A stretch of DNA of 64,000 nt, taken from assembly GCF_004027225.2 (NCBI RefSeq), contig NC_046360.1:1352001-1416000 (forward strand), read 5' to 3'. This stretch comes from Strigops habroptila (taxonomy: Eukaryota > Chordata > Aves > Psittaciformes > Psittacidae). Both the position numbers and the translations under genes were made by a program. Of the stretch, positions 38,741-51,300 are shown piece after piece. The notes beneath the pieces were generated by a model that saw only the letters and a list, made by a program, of their open reading frames with translations, ran no database searches and was not told where the DNA came from. Within the stretch, counting starts at the first letter, position 1, and each line of letters begins with the position of its first letter.

Positions 38741-40430
38741 AGTGCGCCGGGAGGGGAGAGGGAAGGGAGGGAAAAGGGGGGGACAGACGGGCTCCCCGCG
38801 GGTGCTCGCCTCAATGGGGTGCAACTGAGGCACCCCACATGTGCTCCAGGCAGGAGGGAGCCCCAAATCCCTGGTGTTGGGGTGCAGAGGCACAGGGAGC
38901 CCTTCTACAGCGGGTGATGGAAGTTGCCCTTGAAATGGCACCCAGCTGGGCACCCCCAAACCCAGGGGTACCCCCAAAATGCCCTAAGCCCTCCCCGCAC
39001 ACAACACACAGCGCTGAGCCCTGCCACTGTGCAGCGGGGTCCCCAGCCCCATTCCCATCCCCAGGAGGGACCCTGGGAGCATCATGGAGCCCTGGGGGTC
39101 CTGAGCAGCCCCTCACCTCCTCAGCGGCTGCACAATGACATTTCCTTTCTCTCCCTGACTCTCTTTCTGTTCACTCCGTTATCTCAAATAATGTCACTGC
39201 CTCTTCAGCATCTATTCACCGGAGCAGAAAGAAGCCACTGCTGACACGGATTAAACACACAGAATAATACCATCTGTGCCTGGCAGGGGACAGGCAGCGA
39301 GTGGGGAAGTCTCAGGCCACGGAGAGACCCACTGGGTGAGGGGACTGGAGCCCTCCGGGGTGGCGAGAGGCACCCTGGCATTGCTGCAATGACACTGCCC
39401 TGCATCCTTTTGGATGGAAGCAGCTTCTCCTCCCCATTCCCGCGCTGGCTATTAGAGGCAAAGCCAGGATCGTTAGTCTTCCTGCAAAGCTCATAATGTG
39501 AAAAATGAAGCTCAAGAAAAATTAGCCAAATTACCAGGCTAATCCTTCAGCAGCAATCGCTGCGCCGTGGCACATCCGTAAAACAAGCCCAGGGAGAGCA
39601 GACGGGGAAGCATCGGTGGGCTTGTGGTGGGGCTGGGGGCGAGGAGGGGATGGTTCTGTGGAGAAAACATGCTCAAGAGGCTTAATTTGTGCTTCAGTTT
39701 TGCTCCCACAGCAGCAAACTGCACCCATGGGGCATGAGAGGCCTTGGGGAGCAGCCACCCTGATGCCCACAGTGCAGGGATGGGGTCCCCTGGATCCCCC
39801 CCACATCCTCTGCAAAGCAGGGTGCAGAGCTCAGGGAAGCACAGGAAGGGAATACAGGTTGGCGCAACCAAAGAGGTTGGGATCAACACATGCCAAATGT
39901 CCCTTTGGTTATCCCAGGTTGCAGTGAGACCCCTGTGAAGGCTCCGATGGAGCCGGGGAGGGAGGACCGCAAAAAGGAGGGAGCAGTTGCCCCCATGCCT
40001 GCACATGGATGTGAAATCCATGCTCACTACTAACAAACTGGGACTGGCTCCAGCTGCTGACTTGGGCAGTTCTGGTCCCTGTGGCAGGCGGAAGGCAGAT
40101 CCCAGCCCTGGCACAGCCCCAGTGTCGGGGCAGGCAGAAATGCTGCCCCCCACCACAATCCACATCACTCACGTCTCAGCCGCTGGGCTCAGCCACCGCC
40201 TCGCTCTGTGTCACCTCGGTGCCTCCATCGCACCCACAAGCGAAGCAGAGACTGGCAAGAGAAACGTGCAGGTAAAGGCATCCCTGGCCACAGGGCCCCA
40301 ACAGCACATGGTCCGGGTCGAGCTGAGGACTCCAGGAGATGACACCCGAGGCAGGGACAGCACACAACACACTCCACGGTCCATTAAGGACATCAGCAGT
40401 GGTAACCGGAGGCCCCCCACCGACCTGAAG
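38740..40430. other. no gene; intergenic
   Basis: This is GC-rich sequence without recognisable exons. A short AT-rich patch lies at 39,500-39,545. Confidence 0.3.
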
Positions 40431-42206
40431 TGGTCAGTTTAAATCACCCACTTTAATTACTGTTTAAACCAACAAATCCAAATCTTTACTCTTATTTCCC
40501 CTTGTCCCCCCCATCTCCTCCTGAAAGCTGCTAATGAGGCTGAGCCCCAGACATGCTGCTCTGAAGCGAAGTTCCTTGGCACTGAATTTGGCATTTCTTT
40601 GTGCTACCCATCAGGAACTACAGACACATTTAAACATTACAGAGTCAACACGCTCCCAGATCCGCACATTGATTACACTGTATTAGAAAATGGTAAATTA
40701 TTTATCAGGCTTTCTGACTTGTGATTAGTGTAAAGCTGTTCTTGGATGCAAATTGGAATTGTAATTAGACATGTAGAGACCCAGCATCTGAAACCTGTTT
40801 TTATCGAAGCAGTGTAAGGTGCTTTTCTCCTTTTGTATCCAGCATAATTATCAAAGAACACTTTGCACATAAAAACCCCCATCAATTTATTAAAACCAGA
40901 GACAGTTTTACATCTGATCAGTGAAGTAAAGCTGGTCACCACGATGCCAGGATTATAGAGCTAGTACATCTCGGCTTCTCGCGCTTGATTCTTTATTCCT
41001 GCGCTGGAAGAGGAAGACAAGCCCCCATCTCTGCCAATTTATTACTCAGCTTTGAATGGAGCAATTCCTGAACAGAGCTACACTTAAAAAACAACTGAGC
41101 CAAGCAGAACAGTGATAAAAATCTCTCTGTCAGGTACAGAAGAGACCACGGCCACTAAGAGTCCATGTATTTACTTCAGGATACTCTAGCTTCAGGCACT
41201 CACCTGCCAATTCCCTTTAGCGCGGTGGTGCAGCTCATTAAAATTTCAGCAGTAAAAATGCAGTTACATTTGCCTCACCAGTTTAAATGCATTTAGGTTT
41301 TGTAGTTGGCCAATTGTAAGCTCAGGTCAGCTTTTGAGGAGGTTGAGGTTTGCTTTTCCTACTTGATTACTTCAAACTAAAACAAACTTGTGTTTGCTTT
41401 GTCACTGCCCCGCTCCAGCCCCACTCTCGCCCTGCCCTGGCACGATGCACATGCAGTGACAGGGTCAAGGACACGCTCATTTAAGAATGAAGTACAAGAG
41501 ACCCCAGAACAGCAATTGCAAGCAGAAATCAGCTGCCTCTACCCACCCTCCCTGCAGGCAAGTTGCTGTTTGAACCCGAGCACATGAACTCGAGCCTGGC
41601 TATGGGCAGAGATCATGGGAAAGAGTGAAAACAGTGAGAATATCATTAGAAATGTACCACATCTTCCCTTTTAATTATCCAACTCCTGATTAGTAGCAGG
41701 TAAGAGCTGTATTTAAAGGTTTCCTCTCCACTGGAAGCTGCAGTCCAGGAGAAATGGAGACGTGAGCGTCAAGCCCTGAGCTGCCAAGATGCTTTTCACC
41801 CCAAAATGTCAAAGCTCTCTGCACATCCACCTTGCCAGCCTCCGCTGCCCGACGCCAGGGGAGAAGGGAAGAGACACCACATGCATCTGAAGCAGCAGAA
41901 CCAAGCAAAGTGTCATTATCCATGCTGGAATCCAGCCAAGCCCCTCTCCTCCTGCCCCTTGGGATTAGCACAGCAGTGGAGCAAGGCAATTCAAAAGAGG
42001 ATTTTGAGAGCCTGGGTCAAACTCACACCCTGCTGCTCCTGGGTCTCATGGCAGCCCCCACTCCCAGCAGCACCAGGCCCCCACATTGGCTCCACACCTG
42101 CATCTAGAGGCCCTCAGCCCCACAGCAGAGAAGTTTCCAGGCATCGGGGCACACAAAGCTCCCAGGACAGAGTGCCAAGAGCTCAAGTCTTGCCAGAGGC
42201 AGCAGC
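40430..42206. other. AT-rich region downstream of MVK, partly its 3' UTR
   Basis: The part nearest the MVK stop codon is probably 3' UTR, with the boundary unknown. 40,430-41,400 is AT-rich and unique, with GATTACACTG, TTGGAATTGTAATTAGAC and TTAAACCAACAAATCC, and may also hold regulatory elements. No other exon is seen. Confidence 0.35.
41038..41043 (-). terminator. candidate MVK poly(A) signal
   Basis: This is the first canonical AATAAA on the minus strand after the MVK stop codon. Using it would give a 3' UTR of about 1.2 kb. An ATTAAA variant at 41670-41675 is closer, and further AATAAA copies lie at 40992-40997 and 40886-40891. Which one is used cannot be decided from sequence alone. Confidence 0.35.
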
Positions 42207-42358
42207 TTAACTCTCTGCGAGCGCGTGCAGCACTTGGGTGCTTAAAGACGAGGACGAGTGCAGGGTCACCCCGGAGGCCCCGATACTGGTCTCCCAGCAT
42301 TCAAATCCACAGGCACATAAGTCTCGCTTGGCTGCTTCCACGGCCAGTGGGGAGGTGT
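42207..42358 (-). CDS. MVK: MVK coding exon 10 with stop codon
   Basis: This exon is 152 nt long including TAA, the same length as the human final coding exon. The acceptor is CTTGGCAG. It encodes [20 protein letters not shown] and ends at residue 397. The frame is short and masked by longer frames on the same strand; the ETSIGA motif and phase identify it. Ser376 stands where the human protein has Pro in the GAPGV motif. Confidence 0.93.
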
Positions 42359-45300
42359 CTGCCAAGAGGAAGGCAAGAGCAGCCAGTTAGTGAGCAAGGC
42401 GACTGTGGGGAGACCAAGACGGGCCATTGCATGGTTAAACACGGGCCCTCTGGAATAGGGCCCACGCCCTGAAGATGTGACACACACATAAATGAAGGCA
42501 CTGAACGGCCCCTGGATGAAACAGCACAAACCACACTGCCAGGCACCATCCCACACTTGTGATGTGGCTTCACATCCCACCACAGCCATACGAGGTTTGG
42601 TGTTGTATCCCTCTGCTTCCAAACCTGACCCCACTGGCAGGGCTGTGTGGAAGGGGGCAGGATGCCCAGGGCAAGCAGGGGGTTACTGACCTGGTCTCAG
42701 CAGGGTGATGCCACAGCCACCGCCACCAGCCCCGGTCAGCTTGCTGTGCAGCCCATGGGACGCCGTCACCCCGCACAGCCGGTCCAGGGAGGGATGGCCG
42801 GCCCCCATCACGTTTAAGTGGTGTTGGTTTATATCAAAGAGTTCCTAAAAGCAACCACAAACATGTGAGATGAGCATCATGACAGAGGCTCTCTACAGCA
42901 GTGGCTCCCTTCCATCCCTCTACACAGCCATCTCCTTTCTGCAGGGAGTTTGGCCACCAGCATCTCTCAGGGCTCAGCAGCACTAGGCAGGAAGGTCCAG
43001 GCCAGAGTCTGAGCCCTGGGCTGCTCATCTGCCCTTGTCCCCAACACAACTGATGCTGCCGCTGCTGCCCAGCACAGTGGCAGTGGCACAACAGCTCCTG
43101 GACCTCCTGAGAAACCCTGATCACCACGAGCTGCCAGCAGGCATTCATCTCAGGCACTAAATCAGAGCCCCCCGATGGCTTCACCTCTCCCCTGTCACAC
43201 AAGTGTTGAGCAGGAGACTGTGCAAGCCCCTCACTGGCCGTGGGAAGGGCACTAAGCCAGCATCTCTCATTCCTGGCTGTCACCCTGCTCTGCAATCCAT
43301 CCAGCATAACGACATCCAGGGGACTTCTGACACAGCCAAGTCAGAAACGGCACCGCTGGAGAGGCGACATGGGAGTTATGTCCCTGTGTTTGCACGGGCT
43401 GAGAGCCAAGGGGCCTCCACCAGCACCACGCTGGGAATGTGGCACCCAGCTCAAGTGGGGTCGAGAGGGTCCTTGCTTTGGGGGAAAAGCAGCACAAACC
43501 ACTCCCCAAGCAAGGCCACCCTCCAAGCAGAGCTGCCCAGCTTCTCTTCTCTTGGTACTAGAGGAATTAAGGAAAAGAAGGAAGGGCTTGGCCCACATAG
43601 AGCAAAGCTGACACCAGGCCCCCAAGCACTGTAGTGCCTTCCAGCTCATCAGCACCAGCAGTGGAGGATGCTCCACCTCAACCACACTGGTCTGACACCC
43701 TGACTCGATCATTTCCCTGGCAGTTGTGGCTGTTCCAGAGGGTGTCACAAGCAGGGAGCCAGCACCAGCCCCAGAGAGGCTCCCTAACAGGGACCCTGTG
43801 CTCCCTCCTCCGAATGATGCCACCGAACACTTCCCTGCCTGCAGCGAGCTGTGCACAGGGAGCAGTGGGAGCCACGCTACAGCGTGACAGGCATCTGCCA
43901 CATCACCCTCCCTCAGCTCCACACGGGTCTCCTGCCAACATCACACCACACAAGAGGGGACAACACAGAAACAATCCCTCTGCCCCCACCAGAGCATTTC
44001 TGCACTGTGCTTAAGCAAACGCAGGGAGCTGAATTAGCCAGGAGCACGCAGAGCGCATCTATCCAGCTCTGTGCTGGGCTGGACAGACGTCCATCCAGAG
44101 GCCTCTTTATATGCCTGAGTGAGGGCACAGCTCTGTCTGCGATGATCCCAGACACCTGTCATCTCCTGATCCAAAATCTGCCAGGAATCAGATGACAGCT
44201 TATGACACAGTAGACTAGTTTGATGGTTCAGATACAACGCTGTCCAGAAGCGCACATTGCAGAAACAGCCCAATATATATATATATATGCTGCATATAAT
44301 CAACTGTGCCTCTGTGGGCTCTGCAAGCACAAAACAAAACAACAGATTCAAGACAGAAACCTGCTCGCTGCAGGGCTGCTTCCTGGGCATCATATGTATG
44401 GCAGCTTTGGTATCTTTCATGTGAGGATCTCAAAGCACACTTCAAATTAGCCCTTCCCTGTCCCCCAATACTTCCAACAGGCTGAGCAATATGGAATTGA
44501 GGTGGAGAAGAGTTGTCTGAAGTCTTGCTGCAGATAGACTCCTTCATCCCTCATTAGAGTCAGGCCACTGTGACGGGTTCAGAAACCTCCCACCCCCTTG
44601 GTGCAAAGGCAGCAGAAGGACTTTGCTATGGATCCCATGGGAGACCCTCTTGTGCTTGCTGCAGTCCCAGCAGCAGCTCACCCACACGCAGCGAGGTGCC
44701 ACATAGCCTGAAGCAGAGAGAAGGCTGTACCCACCATCTGCTCACAGAGCAGCCCTATGCTGCTGTGCAAGTCGAGCTGGGACAGCAGCTCTGTCCCACC
44801 CCAGAGCCCTCCCCTGTGCCTCTGGACCATGCTCAAGGCTGTGGAGGGGACAACCAACCAGCAAGAGCAAGGACGAGCAGAGGTCCTCACAGGAGAGCCA
44901 AGGGGAGGGATCCAGATGCTCATAAGGAGCTGCACTGCTGGTACCAAATGGCTCTTGACCATCCAAGTCACTTGGCACCCAGGGCCAGGCCAGGTTTGCC
45001 TCAGCTGGGCCACTGCCACACGTCCTCGCCCCACGGTTGTATGAATCAGTGTTACAGCGCTCTCAGCACTGCAAAACCCCCTTCTTCCGCTCAGAAGCGT
45101 GTCCCCCCCCACCACAGCAGCCTCTCCTACTCTGAACAAAGCCAAGACAAACACAGATCTTGGTATGCACCTCATGCATCAATGTCAGGCCAGCTCTGGG
45201 CACAGCTCTGTTATTCTCTGGAGCCAGGATGAGCGCAGAGCAATGGGAGCTGGCTCATCACCAGTCCCTTGCAAACCAGTGGCTGCTGGGCTCTGCTCCT

Positions 45301-48300
45301 CACTCCAGCCCTGGCAGTGACAAAGCAGCTGCTTCACAGGCAGCGACCGCCAGAAGGAGCGTGGCTGGTCCGTGGTGCAGGGAGGCAGCGCCTCAGCCTG
45401 AACTCATTCCATATCTTAGCAAAAGGAAACAAAACCTCCAGAGCTACAGGTCCACAAAGCACCAGACCCACTCCCTCCTTCCCTGTGCACTGCTCCGGAG
45501 ACACACCAGCAGCCTTTTCTGTCCCTTGGCTCCAGGAAGGGCACTAAAAAGCAGCACGCACAGACCACGGTTTCACTCAGAATTGAACATTTCCTGCTAT
45601 CAAATTTTTTCTTAGCTCTAATGTTCTTTAAATGACATTTTGATGTTCAACAGTAACCGTGTCTAAAAATACTGTCGAACAAGCCCCTTACCTCCAGCAC
45701 AGGGTAATACTCTGGTGATGGATTTGCAGGCATCGCTTCCAGAACACTTTGGCACTCCTGAGAAATTGCATCGATGGAGTCCAACACCGGGTTCATTATA
45801 GCAGGGAACTGAGAAAGGGGAAGGCAAGATGTGAGGAGACTGCTCACTAGCCTCATACCACCGCGATGAAAACAGCCCCGGTCTCTTTGACAGTTTGACA
45901 GTTCCTCACCCCATTTACAGTTACCCATTCACAGAAAAGCCCACTGCAGGGCAGGGCAAGGCAAAGGTAGGTTGCTCCCACATGCAGACAATGGATAAAG
46001 AGGGAGAAACAGGCCAGAGGAGGGAATTGTTCTTTTCATGGTTGCAAACTGGCGATTTCTGCAGCAAGCCCTGTTAATGCTGGAGCAAGCTGGAGGGGAG
46101 CTGAACCCCCCTTCCCAGGGCAGCTGAGCCTTAGCTAGCAGCAGACGGGAGTGCAGAGACCACAGGAAAGGTCTCCCCATGAGACCTGCAGTCCCACATG
46201 AGGAGATCTGAGCTCATGAGGGTTCTCTCCCCACCCTGCACAGCACACAGCTCCATCCCCACACAACCACACCTTCAGGATCTTCTCCTTGACACCCGCC
46301 ACCAGGACCTTGGTGCTCCGAGGGACTTTTGTGTTGGTCAGCAAGATCTTTAGCATCGGCACCCTGGAACAACAAAGCCATCTCCTTGTCTCTTCCCTTC
46401 ACAGTCCTCTGGCAGCTCCCAAGGCCCAGACACCTACAGTTCAGTTTGTTCTGCCTCAAAAGGCCTGTTTGAGAAGGACACCCAAGATAAGGAGTCCCAT
46501 TAGCTTAAAAGTTAAGCAGGTGCTTAAGCACTGGCTGGGCTCAGGATTGTTCCTCTTAGATACAAGGAACGACTGCACCAGTGCTATAAATAGGACTCTA
46601 ATGTATTTACTGAAATCCATGTTTTTCAAGCAAAACTTTCCCTTTGAAATACTATCTCAGAGACTAGCCAGCACTGGCCATTAACTGCTAATAGAGCAAT
46701 TTCATGCACTGTGAAAGATTTTAATGGAGTCAGATTATACCTCGTTGGCAGGAGGCAGAGGGAGCAGGCAGGACCTGGATTTGTCTCTGCAGCTTGCTTT
46801 CCCCACAGTCCTACCACGAGGTAAGCAAGAAGCTCCCCATCCCCACAATGTCATTTGCAGCCAGGAGCAGATCCATTCCTGCTGCCCATAATGCCATGAA
46901 ATTAATATTGATCCTTTGCACTGTGTTCATCTAATGCCAGATAATGACCAAACATTTCATTGTTCCCGTGCACCCCAAACCAAGACAACACCCAAGTTAC
47001 CCACACTCAGGGCAAAACCTGGCCCCGAAGCCCTTGCACCTCTCTGTTAGTGATCTCCAATCAATCTCCTACCCTCCAGCATCCACCCAAAGCCTCTTTG
47101 ACATATTCCACCCACCGTATGTAAGTGCTATTTTTAAACTCTAATATTACCTCTTTAATGGTGTGATTTTTCCTGATTGGTATCTCAGGGCTCCACCTAA
47201 AGTAAAATACATGCATTGTCTCAGTACACAGCGAGCTGAGAGATAAGTGGCGGAAGAGACAGAAGGGCTTTCATCTTTAGAACCTCACCCAGAGCATATG
47301 ACAGTAATTGCAAGAAACACCAGCTAAATGAACCATGTTCTCAGGCAGCATGAATCTGCCTAACCCTGTTGACTTAATGAGAGGGTCTGCCCAGCCACAG
47401 TTAACCCAGTGGCTTTCCTTTTGCTCTGCTCTACTCTGGGATCACATTAAAGACTTTTCAAAACACAGGGTTTGGCCAGCATTAAATCTTTACTCAATAA
47501 ACCCCAAACAACAACCAAGCAGTGATTCCATGGGGCAGAGCCAAGGATGGAGGTTTCAAACCGGACTGAACGTGTGCACTCATGTCAGCAGCTGTCTTTC
47601 AGCATGGAATTTCATTGTCCAGAAGGAATGTCTCGCTTTGCTCCTCCTTTTCCAGAGGCTCTGTGATTAGGTCTCATTAGAAAGATTATTAAAAGTCTCC
47701 AAGGACACTTCCAAAACCCTTGGAAGTCTCTGCTAATTGAAACTAACTGACAGCTGTCCAACTGCATTTTCTACTGCATTATCCTTGGGACGGGATTAGG
47801 GCTCTTTGTTCACACCAGGATGTTTAAACATCAGTTATTTGCAGCAGGGTCTCTGCCCCATGGCGCTTGCCTGGGGGATGCAGACCCCTGGTGTTACTGC
47901 AGCCAGTCCCAGCTCACTGAGGGCAGAATTCCCTCTACCCAGGTCTAAAGAGGGACCTGAACTTGGGAGTTTCTGGTGCCTTTGCTGTACCTTAGCGCAG
48001 CAAAGCAACTGCTGCATTTAGTGGCCCTGCAGCAACCCCAACCAAGCCTTATTGTCTGCTGAATGCACAGCAGAGAACAGAAACACATCTGGTACTCCAC
48101 CACCCCTCAGCACCCATAGCCAGTGCTGGGGAGCAGCAAACACACACATACCCCAGGTACCAACAGCATTATCCACCCCCGAGGGACTGCCATGGATCAC
48201 CCGCTCCCCTTGGAAGGCCCAGCGGTTAATCAAAGCCAGCTCTTCTTCTGTCCACCTGAAAGGCAAGAAAACGACTCCAATACGCAGCCAAAACCACACG

Positions 48301-51300
48301 TGCAGAGTGACAGGGAGAAGCAACAGGGGCTGCAGGAGCTACAAAAGCAGCAGGAACCATACAAGGCACCCAGTGGCTGTGGGGAGCCCCAGCACTGCGA
48401 ATTCCCTCCATACACCACATTCTTTCAGCAGAGAGTGGGCATTCCCCCACGAGGGGAACTGCTGCTGCTCAAAGGGCACAACCACTACCCAGTGCCCCCA
48501 CTGCAGGCAGCAGCGAGGCAGGGAGCGGATTCAGGGAGAAGATCCTAGCTCTGGATCAAGTGAAGATCAGATCTAACTGAATGCAAGGCCAAACCCATCC
48601 CCACCTCCCTGACACTGCGTGTTTCCACACATCCTGGCCTGAGATCCTGCTCACCAACAGGCAGGACAGTGTATTTATAGCCACAGAAGGTGTGATGTGA
48701 GAAGAGAGTAGTAAAAGTTGCATTTCACACATGCCTCTAATTGCCAGCTGCTCAGCTGCCTCACAAATTGGGTCAAAAAGTAAAGCAGTTTTAACTACAC
48801 CATCTCCAGCAAAGACTTTGATTTTCAGGGATTAACTCCTAACACTTCAGCTGCACCGGGTGCTGGCACTTAGAGCACAGAAGGGAACCAAATGCAGATC
48901 CAGAAGGTGTTATGCTGAAAACACAAAAGCAGGTCTTTCTGTTGCCTTAAAAGCAGTCACATCAATTGGTTAAGTGCTAAACGGTGGCACAAAGAGTTTG
49001 GTGCTGGGTCAGGCTCAGCAAGGATCCAGGCCCCTGCCTGAACATACTAATTAATGGGCTGTAGCACCACAAAAAGCAGATGCAGAGCTGCCAGGTACAG
49101 AGCAATTGCTGGCTGCAAATCCACTGCAATCCCAACACAGTGATTCCGCCCCCAGCACCCTTCACACCCCCATTGCTCTGGGCCCTCAGGGCATGCACCC
49201 ACAGCACCACATTCGGAACTCACCGATCTATTTCAAACCCACCCAGCACACAACCTCAAACCCTGGCACCCCAAGGGAAGCTCAACACCCCCAGCTAGCC
49301 CCCTGCACCCTGCTGTAGGTTCACACAGGCACACAAACGCACCTCTCTGACCCTGCCTGCACCACCACGCTGCCTGCTCTGCAGCCCAGACACACAGCAC
49401 GCTCCGGATCCCCGTTCAAATGCCCTGATGCACGGTGCTATCAGATAACCCAGCACCAATGATGCTCTGCAGAGATCAGAGCTGGTGTTTGGTGCAGCAA
49501 GAATGTGCATTCAACAGGTTTTTAGAATACAGGGCCCAGAACAGGTATTATATGATGAAGCAGAGGCACAACCATGGATTTTGGAAAAGCATCAGTCTTA
49601 CATGAAATAATGAGAGCAGCACTGGCCACTGCCAAGGCAAGGCAGAAGTTGTGAGAGCCACCTGCTATCTGGAAGCTGTCTCCTCCAACTCCTCGCTTCC
49701 CTGGGCCTCAGCGGAACATCTTTATCCATCTCCACACACCTTTCATTTCTCTTGCCAATATTTAATCTGCAAAGCATTCAGCAAAGCAGCTCACGCCGCC
49801 GCTACTCAAAATAGAAGCGCAGTTTGCTGTAAACCACTTGTTTTTAATCCTCTCTGAGAGGCTGCGATTCTTCTCCACACAGGAGTCATTATATCACGCT
49901 GTTCTTTTCTTGCCACGTTAAGCAAAAACCTTCTGAAGTCTGACACTCTCATCTCTCACTTACCCCTCTGCATGCCAGCTGGAGGAAAAAACCACGCTGC
50001 ATTCAAGCAGCAGCTCAGAAGTGTGAGCAGGGAATGAAGACATCCGCGCTGCTCGCCTCGGGACCGGCCTTTCATCCCTCACGCCTGTGACTGGGGGAGA
50101 TTTGCCTGAGCACAAACTGCTCTGCTCCAAGAACGTGTTTCTGGGTCAGGAGCGCACTCAGGGTTTGAAGCAGAACAGAGCCACCCCCTCTTTGCTGTCT
50201 CACTTTCAGCCCCACACCAAGTCCACTGAAGCCAACCACAAAGGGTGCACCTGGCAGAGGGAGCGCGCAATAGAGGTTCTGAGCTCCAGCTGTGATATGC
50301 ATCTTTAAACAGACACACACAGCACAGCAGACCAGTTTGTCAAGACTCAACCCCGAGGGAAAGCAACCCAAGGGCAGGAGGAAAGAAACCTCCTTTCACC
50401 AGGCACTGATAAGGGGGAAACCCAGGCAGGAGATCAGAGAGACAGGTACCACATGGATTAAAACACTCCTGTGAAAATGTACGAAAACCAGAAAGGATCT
50501 TTGACTCCTTGAGGGCTCAAAGCAAAACCTGGAAGATGCTCAGGGACAGAGAGGAAATAGAGGTTAAACAAACTCACCATGTTAACGTGTGCTTTATTTG
50601 GTTGGCAAAATAAACCTGGGTTTTTTTAAGTATCTTACACTAGATAAGGGAAATGGTGCAGGTTTTAAACAGCCTCTGCAGCCAGCTGCTTGTATCAGGA
50701 GATATGAATTATAAACACGTGATTCGCAGGTCAGAGCCTTGGGACAGGGCACATCTGTGCTGCCAGGAACACTGGTCAGCAACAGGAGAGGAAGGGAAAG
50801 GAGCTGGGCTCAGGGTGCCACTGCTGCAGCCACAGCCCAGCACTTGGCCAGAGAGACCAGGAGAGGCGTCAGTGCCAGAATCTGTGCAGGTAAAAGGACA
50901 TACGGGGGCACAGAGAGCAGAGCTGCCCCAGGCCGTGCACCCAAAGCAGGGAGGGTGTTGGGATGTGTTACCTGGCTGTGGGCTCTCCCTCCTTCAGAGG
51001 GCAGGAGATGGCTCCACACGCTGTCAGCAGGGCCGCTGCCAAGCAGACGGTGTAGGCAGCACTGGAACCCAGCCCAGCTCCTGTGGGCAGCTCCGACCAC
51101 ACCAGTATGTCCACACTGGGAACATCTCTGAAACACAAGCACAGAGGATGCAACGCAATGACCTTGAAATCCATCTTGAGACAACATTTACAAGGCAAAA
51201 TATGCCAATTAGGACCGATCACAGGAAGAGCTGGTTGAAAAGTGGCAACATCAGCACAAGCATCCGCATCAGCACACACAGGGGCTTCAGGAGTGCTGTT

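Noticed and set aside
42046-42300. 84-codon minus-strand open frame over the MVK end
   Set aside because: It is a shadow frame of the last MVK exon. The true frame carries the ETSIGA motif and stops at 42207.
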